64,000 bases of DNA from an uncultured Siphonobacter sp. Its GTDB lineage: Bacteria; Bacteroidota; Bacteroidia; Cytophagales; Spirosomataceae. The position numbers and the translations under genes are program-made. Below, piece by piece: positions 8,030 through 16,550 of this stretch. The notes under the pieces were generated by a model. The model saw only the letters and a list, made by a program, of their open reading frames with translations. It did no database searches and had not been told where the DNA came from. Location of the stretch: assembly GCA_913775095.1 (NCBI GenBank), contig CAJYIW010000018.1, forward strand, positions 1-64,000, written 5' to 3'. Each line of letters begins with the position of its first letter. The first letter of the stretch is position 1.

Positions 8030-9529
8030 TTACTTCAGCGAAGTTTCTTCTGATTCCGCATATTTCCCCATTGGGCTTTCCTGCTCCTTTCTGAGGGCTT
8101 CCATGATTTCGTCCAGTGCAATGGTAGCAAAACCCGTGGAATAGTCAGACATGGCGTAAGGAATTAGTACTTTTCCAGAGTGGACTACGGCTCCGCAGGT
8201 GTACACCACATTAGGCACGTATCCTTCCCGTTCTTCGCCTTCGGGGGTCAGAATTGGATAAGACAGACGAGCGAGCACTATTTCAGGATTATTCAAATCG
8301 AGCAGAAAAACGCCGATGCAATACTTACGCATGGCTCCCACTCCATGACTCAGCACCAGCCAGCCGTCCGGGGTTTCGATGGGTGAACCGCAGTTCCCCA
8401 ACTGTACAAACTCCCAGGGGTATTTGGGGGCCAGTAACAGTTTACTGGTTTCCCAGAAAAACAGGTTATCCGACTCCATCAGGAAGATATTTTCTCCATC
8501 CTGCCGGCCCAGCATCACGTATTTTCCATTGACTTTTCGCGGAAACAGAGCCATGCCTTTGTTCTTGACCATATCCCCGGCCATAGTTTTTACCCGAAAA
8601 TCAACGAAGTCTCGGGTTTCCAGTAACTGCGGGAAAATCACGCGGCCGTTGTAGGCGGTGTACGTGGCGTAATAGGTTTTCTGACCATCATCTTCCGTAA
8701 ATTCCACAAAACGGGCATCTTCCATGCCATTCATTTCATTGGGTGAATAAGGAAAGAGAATTCGTTCGCTCAGAGCCCGGTCATCGCTGTAGTTAACCGT
8801 ATAATTGGCTTTCATCAAAGCCAGAATGCCATCGCCCGCCACCCGGTGGGTAGGATAAAGGGGATTGTCTTTGACTACGGGATACACATCAGAGTAACAG
8901 ACTTCTTCGGGTAACTGACTGACAATACTATTAGCAAATCCATCATCCAGACCCAGCTCGTGTAACTTCCGCTGGAAAACGTCCCGGGACAGGTACGCCT
9001 CTTCGTAGGAGTCCGGCGGAGTAACGTAACGGGAGTAACCATCCAGCCAGATACCGGCGTTCTGATCTACAAAACCCGATCGAAAGACGATGGAAGAAAT
9101 GTGTCCCTCCCCCGTGGCCCTCAGGCTGATGATGAAACGGCGGCATCCTTCGGGCAAATTAGACTGATCGGGATGCCAGACAATGGATGGATTGAATAAA
9201 GCCGCTGCTTCCAGTGCGTATTCGTGGGTAAAATAAGCTCCTACCAGAAGTTGATGCAGGGGACTTAGTTCTTGGGAAAGATTAAAGTGGGCAAGGATTT
9301 GCTTCGCCCGGCGATCCAGGTAGATCTCGACGGCCTGGTGACGGTGACGGAATTCCTGAAATACCTGAGACAGCTCCTTCTCTACTTCTTCTTCCGTGAG
9401 AGCTAGTAAACGATTGACAATCAATACCATTCGTTCATTTCCTAAATGAAAAGGACGAAACAAGACCCGGCGGGGATCTGGTTTGATGATTAATGGATAA
9501 CGTTCTACGGTCAACAGAGATTCGCTCAT
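8030..9529 (-). CDS. GH130-family glycoside phosphorylase/hydrolase
   Basis: A cytoplasmic protein of 499 residues with the five-bladed beta-propeller signature of GH130. Members phosphorolyse or hydrolyse beta-linked mannosides. The key motif is NEMNGMEDARFVEF (about residue 250), in which the Asp is the catalytic acid position of the family. Other family features are the CGSPIETPDGWLVLSHGVG blade and the C-terminal YSTGFATIALDEIMEAL. There is an extra N-terminal region of some 100 helical residues, usual in the longer GH130 forms. The gene follows a GT4 gene (stop at 9633) by 103 bases on the same strand. Together they suggest synthesis and turnover of a mannose-containing oligosaccharide. 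Exact linkage and whether it is phosphorylase or hydrolase cannot be told. Confidence 0.85.
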   Translation of the reverse strand: MSESLLTVERYPLIIKPDPRRVLFRPFHLGNERMVLIVNRLLALTEEEVEKELSQVFQEFRHRHQAVEIYLDRRAKQILAHFNLSQELSPLHQLLVGAYFTHEYALEAAALFNPSIVWHPDQSNLPEGCRRFIISLRATGEGHISSIVFRSGFVDQNAGIWLDGYSRYVTPPDSYEEAYLSRDVFQRKLHELGLDDGFANSIVSQLPEEVCYSDVYPVVKDNPLYPTHRVAGDGILALMKANYTVNYSDDRALSERILFPYSPNEMNGMEDARFVEFTEDDGQKTYYATYTAYNGRVIFPQLLETRDFVDFRVKTMAGDMVKNKGMALFPRKVNGKYVMLGRQDGENIFLMESDNLFFWETSKLLLAPKYPWEFVQLGNCGSPIETPDGWLVLSHGVGAMRKYCIGVFLLDLNNPEIVLARLSYPILTPEGEEREGYVPNVVYTCGAVVHSGKVLIPYAMSDYSTGFATIALDEIMEALRKEQESPMGKYAESEETSLK

Positions 9530-9553
9530 GTTTCAGTTCGATAGAAGTGAAAT

Positions 9554-9601
9554 GTTCTCAACTCTGATTATCATTTCGCAATGAGAATCAAAATTGAGAA
9601 C
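9554..9601. repeat. 48-bp interrupted palindrome between the GT4 and GH130 genes
   Basis: The outer arms GTTCTCAA (9554-9561) and TTGAGAAC (9594-9601) flank inner arms of 11 bases, TGATTATCATT and AATGAGAATCA, with one mismatch around a TCGC loop. There is no T run on either side, so it does not look like a terminator. It could be an operator or an mRNA structure that sets the relative output of the two genes. Confidence 0.6.
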
Positions 9602-9632
9602 AGTAAAAAAAATATACTAACCTTACGTTCGC

Positions 9633-11924
9633 TTAGTTATTCAAAGACCTGGCCTGTTTGGCGGCTTTCCGCTTCATAATGGCAGACTCCTGCTGAGACT
9701 GAGCAGCTCTGATCTCGCCTCTGGCCATTAAAAAGGCCAGACAGGACTCAGCTCCCTGATTGCAGTTTACCGAGTGAGGCTGCAATCCGTCGTAACAGCC
9801 GCCAGAGGTTTCGTCATATAACGGTAAACCCGTATCATTCTTGCCCAGGTACCACTCAAAAGCAGTATGAGCCGCTTCCCGCCACACATCCAGGCCGCTA
9901 TACGAATAAGCAGCCAGGTAAGCCCCGATGGAGGCCGCAGCTTCCAGGGGTTGCTGATCATAAATGGCAGGTTCACTTCCCATGGGGTAAAATCCATTAG
10001 AGCCAATGGGTCGGAAATGTCCTTCAGGAGCCGTTTGCACGTCGCGTAGCCACTCCAGCGTATGCAGACCTACCAACTGATGTTCCGGAACATCCGAGCA
10101 TAGCAAAGCCTGAGACAGGCGGGCGTTATCGTAACTCAGAATGGGTTCAAACCAGTACCAGTGTGGGCGAGCCGCCTGCCGCAATAATCCTACGAGACGA
10201 TTTCCCAGTTCTTTTCTCAGATCACGCTTGTGACGATCACCGGGATAGCGGTGCAGGTATTCGGTCAGACCCAGCATGGTAAACGCCCAGCTTCGGGGAG
10301 AGGTCATCTCCAGCACGATGTCAATGGAACGGTCAAATAAGTCCCGACCCCAGTTTCGCAAATCAGGACGGCGGGTCCGGGCAATCATTCCACCCAGGGC
10401 CCAGATTGCCCGTCCATGACTATCGTCCGAGCCATAGCTTTCCAGCCACTCTCGTCCGTAAGACATGAAGTTGCGGAACCGACCTTTTTCAGGATCAAAC
10501 GCATGGTTCAGGAAGGACGAAAATACGTCAATCATCCAGGGAATGCGGGCGTCCACTATCTCTCCATCGGCATCCAGAGAAGAAGCTAATAATAAGGCTC
10601 TGGCATTGTCATCGGTACAATACCCTTCCTCGCGGTGGGGTAACGTATAACGGGCGTGCTGAATGATACCCGTTGAATCGGTAAGCCGGAACAAGTGATC
10701 CAGCTTTAAGCCCGGCATTACGCTGTAATTATGTTTGATTTGGGACGAAACACTATATCTAAACAGTTGCTGGTAATTACCCACCACTTCTTTCCAAATC
10801 ATAGGCCGGCTAAACTCATAAGCCCGCTTCCGCATTTGCTGACGGTAATCGGGGTCGTCAAACATCTGGATCAAAGCTTCGGCAATAGCCTCAGACGATT
10901 CAAAAGGAACCAGCACGCCGCGGTCATTTGCCAGCAGCTCCTCTGCGTGCCAGTACGGAGTAGAGACGACGGCCTTACCACACCCTACGGAGTAAGCCAG
11001 TGTACCCGAGGTAATCTGGGCTACATTCAGGTAAGGCGTCAGGTACACGTCCGCCATTTCCAGGTACTGAATCAGGTCGTCCAGTTCGACGAAGCGGTTA
11101 TGAAACTGAACGTGTTCAGCTACGCCCAGATCTTCAGAAAGCTTAATCAGACTGTTGCGGTATTCTTCTCCCCGCTCCCGGATCAGATTGGGGTGCGTGG
11201 CACCTAATACAATATACGTTAACTCAGGGTGCTTCTCTACGACTGCGGGAAGAGCTGAAATAGCCGTCTCAATGCCCTTATTGGGCGAAATGAGCCCGAA
11301 GGTTAACACGACCTTTTTATTTTGCAGACCAAACGTGCTTTTGAACGTGTCTGGTTCCGTAAAGGGAACATCGGGGATGCCGTGAGGAATAACCGCGATC
11401 TTCTCGGGATCAATTTCGTAAATCGTTTCCAGAAACTGGCGGCCTTTTTCTGACATAACCACCAGGAAGGAAGAACGCTCGGCGATTTTCCGGAGTACCC
11501 GGTCCTGCGAGGGACTGGGGTTCTGTAATACCGTATGAAGTGTGGTAATCACGGGCATTTTTACCCGGTTTAGTAAATCAATTACGTACTCACCGCTTTC
11601 TCCACCGTAGATGCCATACTCGTGCTGAAGGCAGAGGATTTCTACGCCAGATTCGTTCAGGTATTTGGCCGTTTCCACGTAAGCGGGTCGGCTGTGCTGA
11701 TCGAATGTATATTTAACTTCTGCGGGATATTCGTACGTTCCGGGATGATCCTCAACAGCTACGACAAACGTATCGAGATCATTGTACCTTTTCTGAAAAT
11801 GCGTACGCAGGTCATGAGTAAACGTAGCGATCCCACACTGACGCGGGAAATAGTCACCCAGGAATGCAATACGACGAACAGGTAAAGTTTCGATCAAATC
11901 AGAGAATAGCTTGTTAATATTCAT
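9633..11924 (-). CDS. GT4 glycosyltransferase fused to an alpha/alpha-toroid domain
   Basis: A protein of 763 residues with two parts. Residues 15-385 form a GT-B glycosyltransferase of family 4. The N-terminal acceptor side contains GDYFPRQCGIATFTHDL, and the donor side contains GLISPNKGIETAISALPAV and the sugar-nucleotide motif around AYSVGCGKAVVSTPYWHAEELL. Residues 400-745 are helical with CTDDNARALLLA, SHGRAIWALGG, SYDNARLSQALL and CNQGAESCLAFL repeats, as in six-hairpin glycosidase-like toroids. This fusion is recurrent in bacteria next to GH130 genes. The likely role is transfer of a mannosyl (or glucosyl) unit, with the toroid binding or trimming glycan. It is cytoplasmic, with no signal peptide. 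The start at 11924 is the only ATG near the fold. Confidence 0.85.
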   Translation of the reverse strand: MNINKLFSDLIETLPVRRIAFLGDYFPRQCGIATFTHDLRTHFQKRYNDLDTFVVAVEDHPGTYEYPAEVKYTFDQHSRPAYVETAKYLNESGVEILCLQHEYGIYGGESGEYVIDLLNRVKMPVITTLHTVLQNPSPSQDRVLRKIAERSSFLVVMSEKGRQFLETIYEIDPEKIAVIPHGIPDVPFTEPDTFKSTFGLQNKKVVLTFGLISPNKGIETAISALPAVVEKHPELTYIVLGATHPNLIRERGEEYRNSLIKLSEDLGVAEHVQFHNRFVELDDLIQYLEMADVYLTPYLNVAQITSGTLAYSVGCGKAVVSTPYWHAEELLANDRGVLVPFESSEAIAEALIQMFDDPDYRQQMRKRAYEFSRPMIWKEVVGNYQQLFRYSVSSQIKHNYSVMPGLKLDHLFRLTDSTGIIQHARYTLPHREEGYCTDDNARALLLASSLDADGEIVDARIPWMIDVFSSFLNHAFDPEKGRFRNFMSYGREWLESYGSDDSHGRAIWALGGMIARTRRPDLRNWGRDLFDRSIDIVLEMTSPRSWAFTMLGLTEYLHRYPGDRHKRDLRKELGNRLVGLLRQAARPHWYWFEPILSYDNARLSQALLCSDVPEHQLVGLHTLEWLRDVQTAPEGHFRPIGSNGFYPMGSEPAIYDQQPLEAAASIGAYLAAYSYSGLDVWREAAHTAFEWYLGKNDTGLPLYDETSGGCYDGLQPHSVNCNQGAESCLAFLMARGEIRAAQSQQESAIMKRKAAKQARSLNN

Positions 11925-12353
11925 GTCGAGGATAATTTATGAATCAATTGGGTTGCCTGAGTGGTAAAACTTAAATCTTAATAAAAGCCAATCTTTACTC
12001 CAGAATTAAGCGTACTGAAATGAGTAAAAAATTGATACCAAATCTTATAATAAAGGCTCTGTAGCCCATTTTATGAAAATTGTGGTGACAATTCCCCGTA
12101 TTAATTTGATACAATTTTAGACCTGCCAAACTCACAAAAGGCGGAAGCATACGCTGGGTATCAATCCGGTAGAATATACCGAGTAATCAGTAACGCGAAA
12201 CAACTGCTCTGTTACTACTCTCAATTCTTAAGAGATGAAACTCTTTTTCCTTTATTCTTTCTTTCGCTCTTTCATTCAGGTAACTGGCCGGCAAACGTCA
12301 CTCAACCACGGGCCTGAAAGTCAGCGAACCTTTCCTTTTCAGGCCTTTACTAC
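11925..12353. other. 429-base gene-free stretch
   Basis: No open frame longer than about 40 codons looks real here. The segment must hold the promoter of the minus-strand GT4 gene, but I found no clear TAnnTTTG element. A small palindrome AATTGT-GGTG-ACAATT lies at 12078-12093. An inverted repeat GGCCTGAAA/TTTCAGGCC near 12312-12346 may end the receiver gene, though no T run follows it. Confidence 0.5.
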
Positions 12354-12812
12354 TTAAATGGCTTCCCGACAGCTGGGTAGCTGCACGGTATTAAACCAGA
12401 AACTTCCCAGCCATTCTACCATACTCAGGGTTTCTGAAAAGGAACTGGGCTTTACCAGATAAGAATTAGTACCGCAGTGATAGGCCTCTTCAATGTCTAA
12501 AGGGGTATGGGAAGTAGTTAATACGACTACCGGGATTTTTTTCAGCTCCGGGTCTGACTTGAGTTCGAGTAATACTTCCTTTCCATTTTTACGGGGCATA
12601 TTCAGATCGAGAAGTATAAAATCCGGTCTCGGACTTTCTTCGGGATTTGCGTACCGTCCTCGTCGCTTGAGATAATCGCAACACTCCTCTCCATCAGAGA
12701 CGAAGCGGAGGTCGCTAACTTCGTAATACTGCTCCAGGGCTTCCCGCAACAAATCCTGATCATCGAAGTCGTCTTCTGCTACCAGCAAAACAAAATTCAG
12801 AGCTTTTCTCAT
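12354..12812 (-). CDS. Single-domain response regulator (Rcp1/CheY-like)
   Basis: About 152 residues, all one receiver domain. Seen: the acidic pair in LLVAEDDFDDQDLL, the phosphorylated Asp in FILLDLNMPRKNG, the Thr/Ser switch in VVVLTTSHTP and the conserved Lys in SYLVKPSSF. No output domain follows, so it acts by protein contact or as a phosphate relay. Receivers with the N-terminal DDFDDQDLLREAL pattern and a long alpha4 region pair with phytochrome-like or orphan kinases. No kinase adjoins it here. The start is taken at the ATG at 12812. A TTG at 12839 would add nine residues of no family resemblance. Confidence 0.88.
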   Translation of the reverse strand: MRKALNFVLLVAEDDFDDQDLLREALEQYYEVSDLRFVSDGEECCDYLKRRGRYANPEESPRPDFILLDLNMPRKNGKEVLLELKSDPELKKIPVVVLTTSHTPLDIEEAYHCGTNSYLVKPSSFSETLSMVEWLGSFWFNTVQLPSCREAI

Positions 12813-12944
12813 CGCATACGTTTCTTCATAACAGAGCAAACATTTGTTATTTCGGTTAAGTAACTGGATAAACCCGAGTTGTTCCGAAACTGTTTTAAAA
12901 TATCACTTCTGCCAGATTTCAGCGGCGGCTTTTTTCATTGATCT

Positions 12945-12983
12945 ATAAAAAAATAAGGCTTCCCATCCCTTGGAAAGCCTTAT
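12945..12983 (-). terminator. Terminator of the 13-14 kb small-gene operon
   Basis: A stem ATAAGGCTT(CC)/(GG)AAAGCCTTAT (12953-12963 with 12972-12983), followed on the minus strand by a run of T. It lies 22 bases after the stop at 13005. Confidence 0.75.
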
Positions 12984-13004
12984 GACGTGCCTGAGCAAAC
13001 GTAA

Positions 13005-13328
13005 CTAATTGGTATTGGTGAGCGTGTTATCGCCGTAGTATTCGTCGGAAGGGTGAGGCTTGGAAACGCCCTGATCCCGGAGATCCATTTGTTCTACTTC
13101 GTCGATTTCGTCATCACCAATAACGATGTTGGAATCATCCGGAAGATCTTCTTCAATAACGGCGTCTTCGTCCGTCAGTTCAGGATCTTCTTCGTCATCG
13201 TAAACCGTCAGGTCTTCTTCTTCGTACTCTTCATCATCCAGATCCTCATCTACCTGGTTTTCTTCTTCTTCAGGAGACAGGGAAGCGACTACTAATTCGT
13301 CATCGGTTAATCCATTCGTCTGAAACAT
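13005..13328 (-). CDS. Small, very acidic protein of unknown function
   Basis: 107 residues, of which roughly two fifths are Asp or Glu, in long runs (about residues 15-65). It has no signal peptide, no membrane segment and no recognisable domain, and is probably disordered. The C-terminal tail KPHPSDEYYGDNTLTNTN is less acidic. The start at 13328 lies 20 bases after the stop of the gene at 13349, which suggests translation from the same mRNA. Acidic disordered proteins of this kind can be counter-ion, histone-mimic or chaperone-like, but nothing here decides. The long plus-strand frame over it (13053-13295) reflects the biased GAA/GAT codons and is a shadow. Confidence 0.65.
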   Translation of the reverse strand: MFQTNGLTDDELVVASLSPEEEENQVDEDLDDEEYEEEDLTVYDDEEDPELTDEDAVIEEDLPDDSNIVIGDDEIDEVEQMDLRDQGVSKPHPSDEYYGDNTLTNTN

Positions 13329-13348
13329 ACCTATATAGAGTTTAGTGA

Positions 13349-13924
13349 TTAATCTATTTTCGTAAGCTGATCTACGGGAATTTCACCCTGATCGGTCAGC
13401 AAAACCAGCGTATTACGTCCCTGATGCTGATTTTGTCCCAGTCCCAGCACAAAATAAGGAGCAGTGCTATACCTTTCTCCGGAGTTAAGCACCAGCAGAG
13501 ATTGTTCCGGGTAAAAGACGTATGAGATTCCATTCTGCGTACCCTGCCAGCCACCCAGCGGCGTTTTTTCGGGCTCGGTAGTAGCTGAGGATGATTCGGT
13601 TTCGATTACTGCCTGTACCGGGGTTGTATCAGACTCAGTTGCATGAATGGGTGCATAAGCAGGGGTCGTGGGATTGGAGCTGGCTAATGGGACTAATTCG
13701 TTAATCAGTCCTAACAAGCGAGTTTTCAGCACTTGATTATTCCAGTCTGAAATCATCAGCATTCCGTTTTGCCATTGGCCCTGGCCCCCAAACTCGGCCG
13801 CACTAAATTGTACCTGGCGTCCTTTTGAAAGGATTAAACCCTGCCAGATTTGATGAACGGCATCAACACTAAAATCATATCGTTGAGCAGCCTGTTCAAG
13901 AAAAACTGCTGTTTCCTCTGCCAT
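13349..13924 (-). CDS. Uncharacterised protein with SHOCT-associated N-terminal motif
   Basis: 191 residues from the ATG at 13924 (a TTG at 13996 would add 24). The N-terminal third (FSVDAVHQIWQGLILSKG, then FSAAEFGGQGQWQNGMLM and a short helix NNQVLKTRLLGLINEL) resembles the segment found before SHOCT domains in many proteobacterial and Bacteroidota proteins, where a GGxGQW motif is kept. A Pro/Thr/Ser/Glu-rich linker (about 90-130) leads to a C-terminal beta-rich part with GGWQGTQNGISYVFYPEQSLLVL. No signal peptide. Its function is not known. Probably the first gene of a two-gene transcript with the acidic protein. Confidence 0.6.
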   Translation of the reverse strand: MAEETAVFLEQAAQRYDFSVDAVHQIWQGLILSKGRQVQFSAAEFGGQGQWQNGMLMISDWNNQVLKTRLLGLINELVPLASSNPTTPAYAPIHATESDTTPVQAVIETESSSATTEPEKTPLGGWQGTQNGISYVFYPEQSLLVLNSGERYSTAPYFVLGLGQNQHQGRNTLVLLTDQGEIPVDQLTKID

Positions 13925-14070
13925 ATCAAGTATTGTTTTTTGAACATACCGGAAAAAGCCGTTCCAATTCAACCCAGCCCTGGTTGTTTCGATCAAAGCA
14001 TTAGGTGTTCACCAGACAATTTATTCGTTTTCAACTGATTAGACTATTGCATTCGGAGGTATTTTCCGGT

Positions 14071-15423
14071 TCATACGACCAACTTTTTTTGTTGCTTCCT
14101 TATCCGGGGAATCCATGCCTTTGGAGCAATTGGGTAGGAACTTCCCAGCCATACGGAATATCGTTTCTGTTCAGCCTTTTTCAATCGCCAGGGTTCATGC
14201 AGGAAGCGAGGCGGCAAGTTCACCAGTTCCGGCAGCCAGATCCGTAAAAAATGAATGCAGGCCGGCATTCGCTGGGACTCGAGTACGGGATTCAAAAACT
14301 TTCGCTGATGAATGGGCTGACTTACGTAGTAGTAAAACAGACGCGGTTCAAAATCCAGGGAATGCTGGGCCAGCCAGCACAGGCCCTCTGATTCAAACTC
14401 GGGCAGGCGTTGTTTGAGTACGGACAGCAGCAATTGCCGCAACCGGGGAATAAGATAGCCCGTTTCCAGCAGACAACGCATGGCCGCATCGACCAGCGGT
14501 ACTCCGGAATTCCCCCGCTTCCAGCGTTCAAAGAGCTGTTGCCGTTCTTCGTCAGGTGCGGCATCGGGGCGGTCCTGATCACAGGCATAGCCCTGATGAG
14601 TAGTAAACAGAATATAATCGTGACGGTACAGATGATCCAGAAAATCCTTTAGGGCTTTCGGATAAAAACCTTCCTTGATGGCCTGCTGGCAGGATTGATA
14701 AATCTGACGCACCGACACATTACCCCAGGCAATGTAAGGCGACAACCGGCTGGCATTGTACCGGCTCAGATAAGGATTATTATCCGCTTCCAGGTACTGC
14801 ACGGCCCGGATTTTAAGAAAGCTGGTTAACCATTCCTGAGCCTGATCGGGACCACCCCGCTGGAAATGAAAATCGGGTATATAAAACTGATCAGGAGAAT
14901 CAATGACTGACAACTGATCAATGAAACCAATGCTAAGCGATACCGGCTTGATTCTGGACAACTCGGGATAGTGAATGGTCTTCTGCATTTCTTTCCGCCA
15001 GAATCTCTTCCAGTCCGTAACCCGTTCGGGCAGGATTTCCAGTGGTTCGGAGGCCTGCCACTGAATTTCCTGTTCCTGGCAGAACGCTTCGATTTCCTGA
15101 TTCCGCTGCTCGATGGCCCGGAGTCCTTTTTCCCGGTACGAAAAAATAGTATCCACGCCGTACCGACGGTGAATTTTACGCAAAACGGCCAGGAAATCAT
15201 TCCGAAACACGTGCAGCACCAACCCCGATTCTTTCAGGGTTCGGGTAAGATTCTGCAGGGACTCCATAATAAATCGCCCGTGCCGGGAATTGAAATGTCC
15301 TTCATTCAGCACCAGGGGTTCGTAGCAATAGACCAGCATCAGCGGCTGTTCAGCATCAATAGCGGCTTGCAGAGGAGCATGATCCACCAGGCGAAGATCT
15401 CTTTGAAACCACAGAATATTCAT
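14071..15423 (-). CDS. Cryptochrome/photolyase-family protein, divergent FAD domain
   Basis: 450 residues. The N-terminal Rossmann-like antenna domain is intact (WFQRDLRLVDHAPLQAA, then LVYCYEP, and GLVLHVFRNDF). The C-terminal helical domain has the YNASRLSPYIAWGNVSVRQIY and GNSGVPLVDAAMRCLLETGYL segments of the family. It ends with a DFEP segment and LPELVNLPPRFLHEPW, like the bacterial 'FAD-binding domain-containing' branch. The parts that bind FAD and DNA are altered: N-x-R-x-R-M is replaced by IPRLRQ, and the G-T-x-x-x-x-x-x-Y-N-P segment is shortened to a FLNPVLESQRM form. It may repair DNA, sense light, or have lost flavin. No neighbour gives a clue. Confidence 0.8.
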   Translation of the reverse strand: MNILWFQRDLRLVDHAPLQAAIDAEQPLMLVYCYEPLVLNEGHFNSRHGRFIMESLQNLTRTLKESGLVLHVFRNDFLAVLRKIHRRYGVDTIFSYREKGLRAIEQRNQEIEAFCQEQEIQWQASEPLEILPERVTDWKRFWRKEMQKTIHYPELSRIKPVSLSIGFIDQLSVIDSPDQFYIPDFHFQRGGPDQAQEWLTSFLKIRAVQYLEADNNPYLSRYNASRLSPYIAWGNVSVRQIYQSCQQAIKEGFYPKALKDFLDHLYRHDYILFTTHQGYACDQDRPDAAPDEERQQLFERWKRGNSGVPLVDAAMRCLLETGYLIPRLRQLLLSVLKQRLPEFESEGLCWLAQHSLDFEPRLFYYYVSQPIHQRKFLNPVLESQRMPACIHFLRIWLPELVNLPPRFLHEPWRLKKAEQKRYSVWLGSSYPIAPKAWIPRIRKQQKKLVV

Positions 15424-15669
15424 AACTGAAGATTAAACCTGTCAAGAAGCGAAAGAATTGTACCAGATTTATCGGTTTTCCGATTGTTTTAGTTAGCGGC
15501 TCATGTGGTTCATGCAACGAAAGGGCTTCTCCCTGCATCTACAAAACAGGCAACAACGTAGCTTACCTTCGTGAAAACGACAGCAGATAAGCAGCTTTCT
15601 TATATAGAATTTGACCGTCTGGGCGTTTTGCTTTTGTTTTGTGGTTAAAATTTAGAATTCCATCGGCAG

Positions 15670-16266
15670 ATGCTTCGACAACTCCCCCTCCTATTGTCCC
15701 TGATTTTCATTAGCTTACTAGCGACTAATGGCTCGGCTCAGGTATTACATTTGAAACCCCATTATGGTCTGAAAGCTGGTTTGAGTTCTGGTTATACCAT
15801 TCGTACTCCACAAAATGACGTCATCACCCGCTGGAATTCCGGCCTGCACCTGGGTGGATTTTACCGTCAGCGTTTTAATAAATTCGTCATTCAGCCGGAA
15901 GTCGTACTGACCCAGCGGGGAGGTTCCCTTAAAACAGGTACGACGGTTTCCCGAAATACCTTTTATTATGCTACGGCTGCGGCCATCTTCGGTTACGTCC
16001 TAACGGAAGGGTTAACGGTTGAAGCCGGACCCGAATATGCGTACGCCCTGAATGGACCCAACAGCACGCCCCGTGGCCCAAACAACCGTTCGGATTACGG
16101 ATTCACGGCGGGTTTGCGTTACGACTTTATGGATGCTGCGGATAAGGTTAGCTTAGGTTTACGCTACAGCCGGGGTTTCAATAATGTCATCACGACCGAA
16201 CCCGGCATCAACTTCTACAACCAGACGGTTCAGGTTTCCCTGATTTATAACTTCTATAAAGAATAA
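15670..16266 (+). CDS. PorT-like outer-membrane beta-barrel protein
   Basis: 198 residues with a signal peptide (residues 1-24, ending NGSAQ). The rest is an eight-strand beta-barrel of the outer membrane beta-barrel family (PF13568-like): HYGLKAGLSSGY, LHLGGFYRQRFN, FVIQPEVVLTQRGG, ATAAAIFGYVL, LTVEAGPEYAYAL, DYGFTAGLRYDFM and KVSLGLRYSRGFNNV, with a terminal aromatic VQVSLIYNFYKE strand typical of BAM-inserted proteins. It has no enzymatic motif, and the role is probably structural or adhesion. It stands alone, divergent from the photolyase gene, and ends at a terminator. Confidence 0.85.
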   Translation: MLRQLPLLLSLIFISLLATNGSAQVLHLKPHYGLKAGLSSGYTIRTPQNDVITRWNSGLHLGGFYRQRFNKFVIQPEVVLTQRGGSLKTGTTVSRNTFYYATAAAIFGYVLTEGLTVEAGPEYAYALNGPNSTPRGPNNRSDYGFTAGLRYDFMDAADKVSLGLRYSRGFNNVITTEPGINFYNQTVQVSLIYNFYKE

Positions 16267-16320
16267 CGGAAACTTCTGAAAACCAGGTCAGCATTCGACA
16301 TCAGCTTAAAGTTTTTCAGA

Positions 16321-16356
16321 AAAAAGACCCGGGGGATGCATCCTTCGGGTCTTTTT
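16321..16356 (+). terminator. Terminator of the outer-membrane protein gene
   Basis: An AAAAAGACCCG arm (16321-16331) pairs with CGGGTCTTTTT (16346-16356), 55 bases after the stop at 16266. Confidence 0.8.
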
Positions 16357-16550
16357 GTGCATCATGCCTTTGTTCTGATTTTCTGACATCAGGTTCATTT
16401 GCTGGCACAACTTTCGTACTTCCGGGTACGTATTACTAGTGATCATGATGGGAATTCGTTTCCTAAAATCTCATAACAGCCATGAATACTCGTCGAAAAG
16501 CAATACATTTGTTTATAGATACGTTTGCGAAAGGTAATCACCTATACCGA

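Noticed and set aside
9565-9590. Possible Fur box inside the GT4-GH130 palindrome
   Set aside because: The TGATTATCATT arm recalls Fur-type sites, but the spacing with the second arm does not match the accepted box, and no iron gene is nearby.
13053-13295. A plus-strand frame of 80 codons opposite the acidic protein gene
   Set aside because: It is the Phe/Val/Ile-rich complement of Asp/Glu codons, a typical mirror of an acidic protein.
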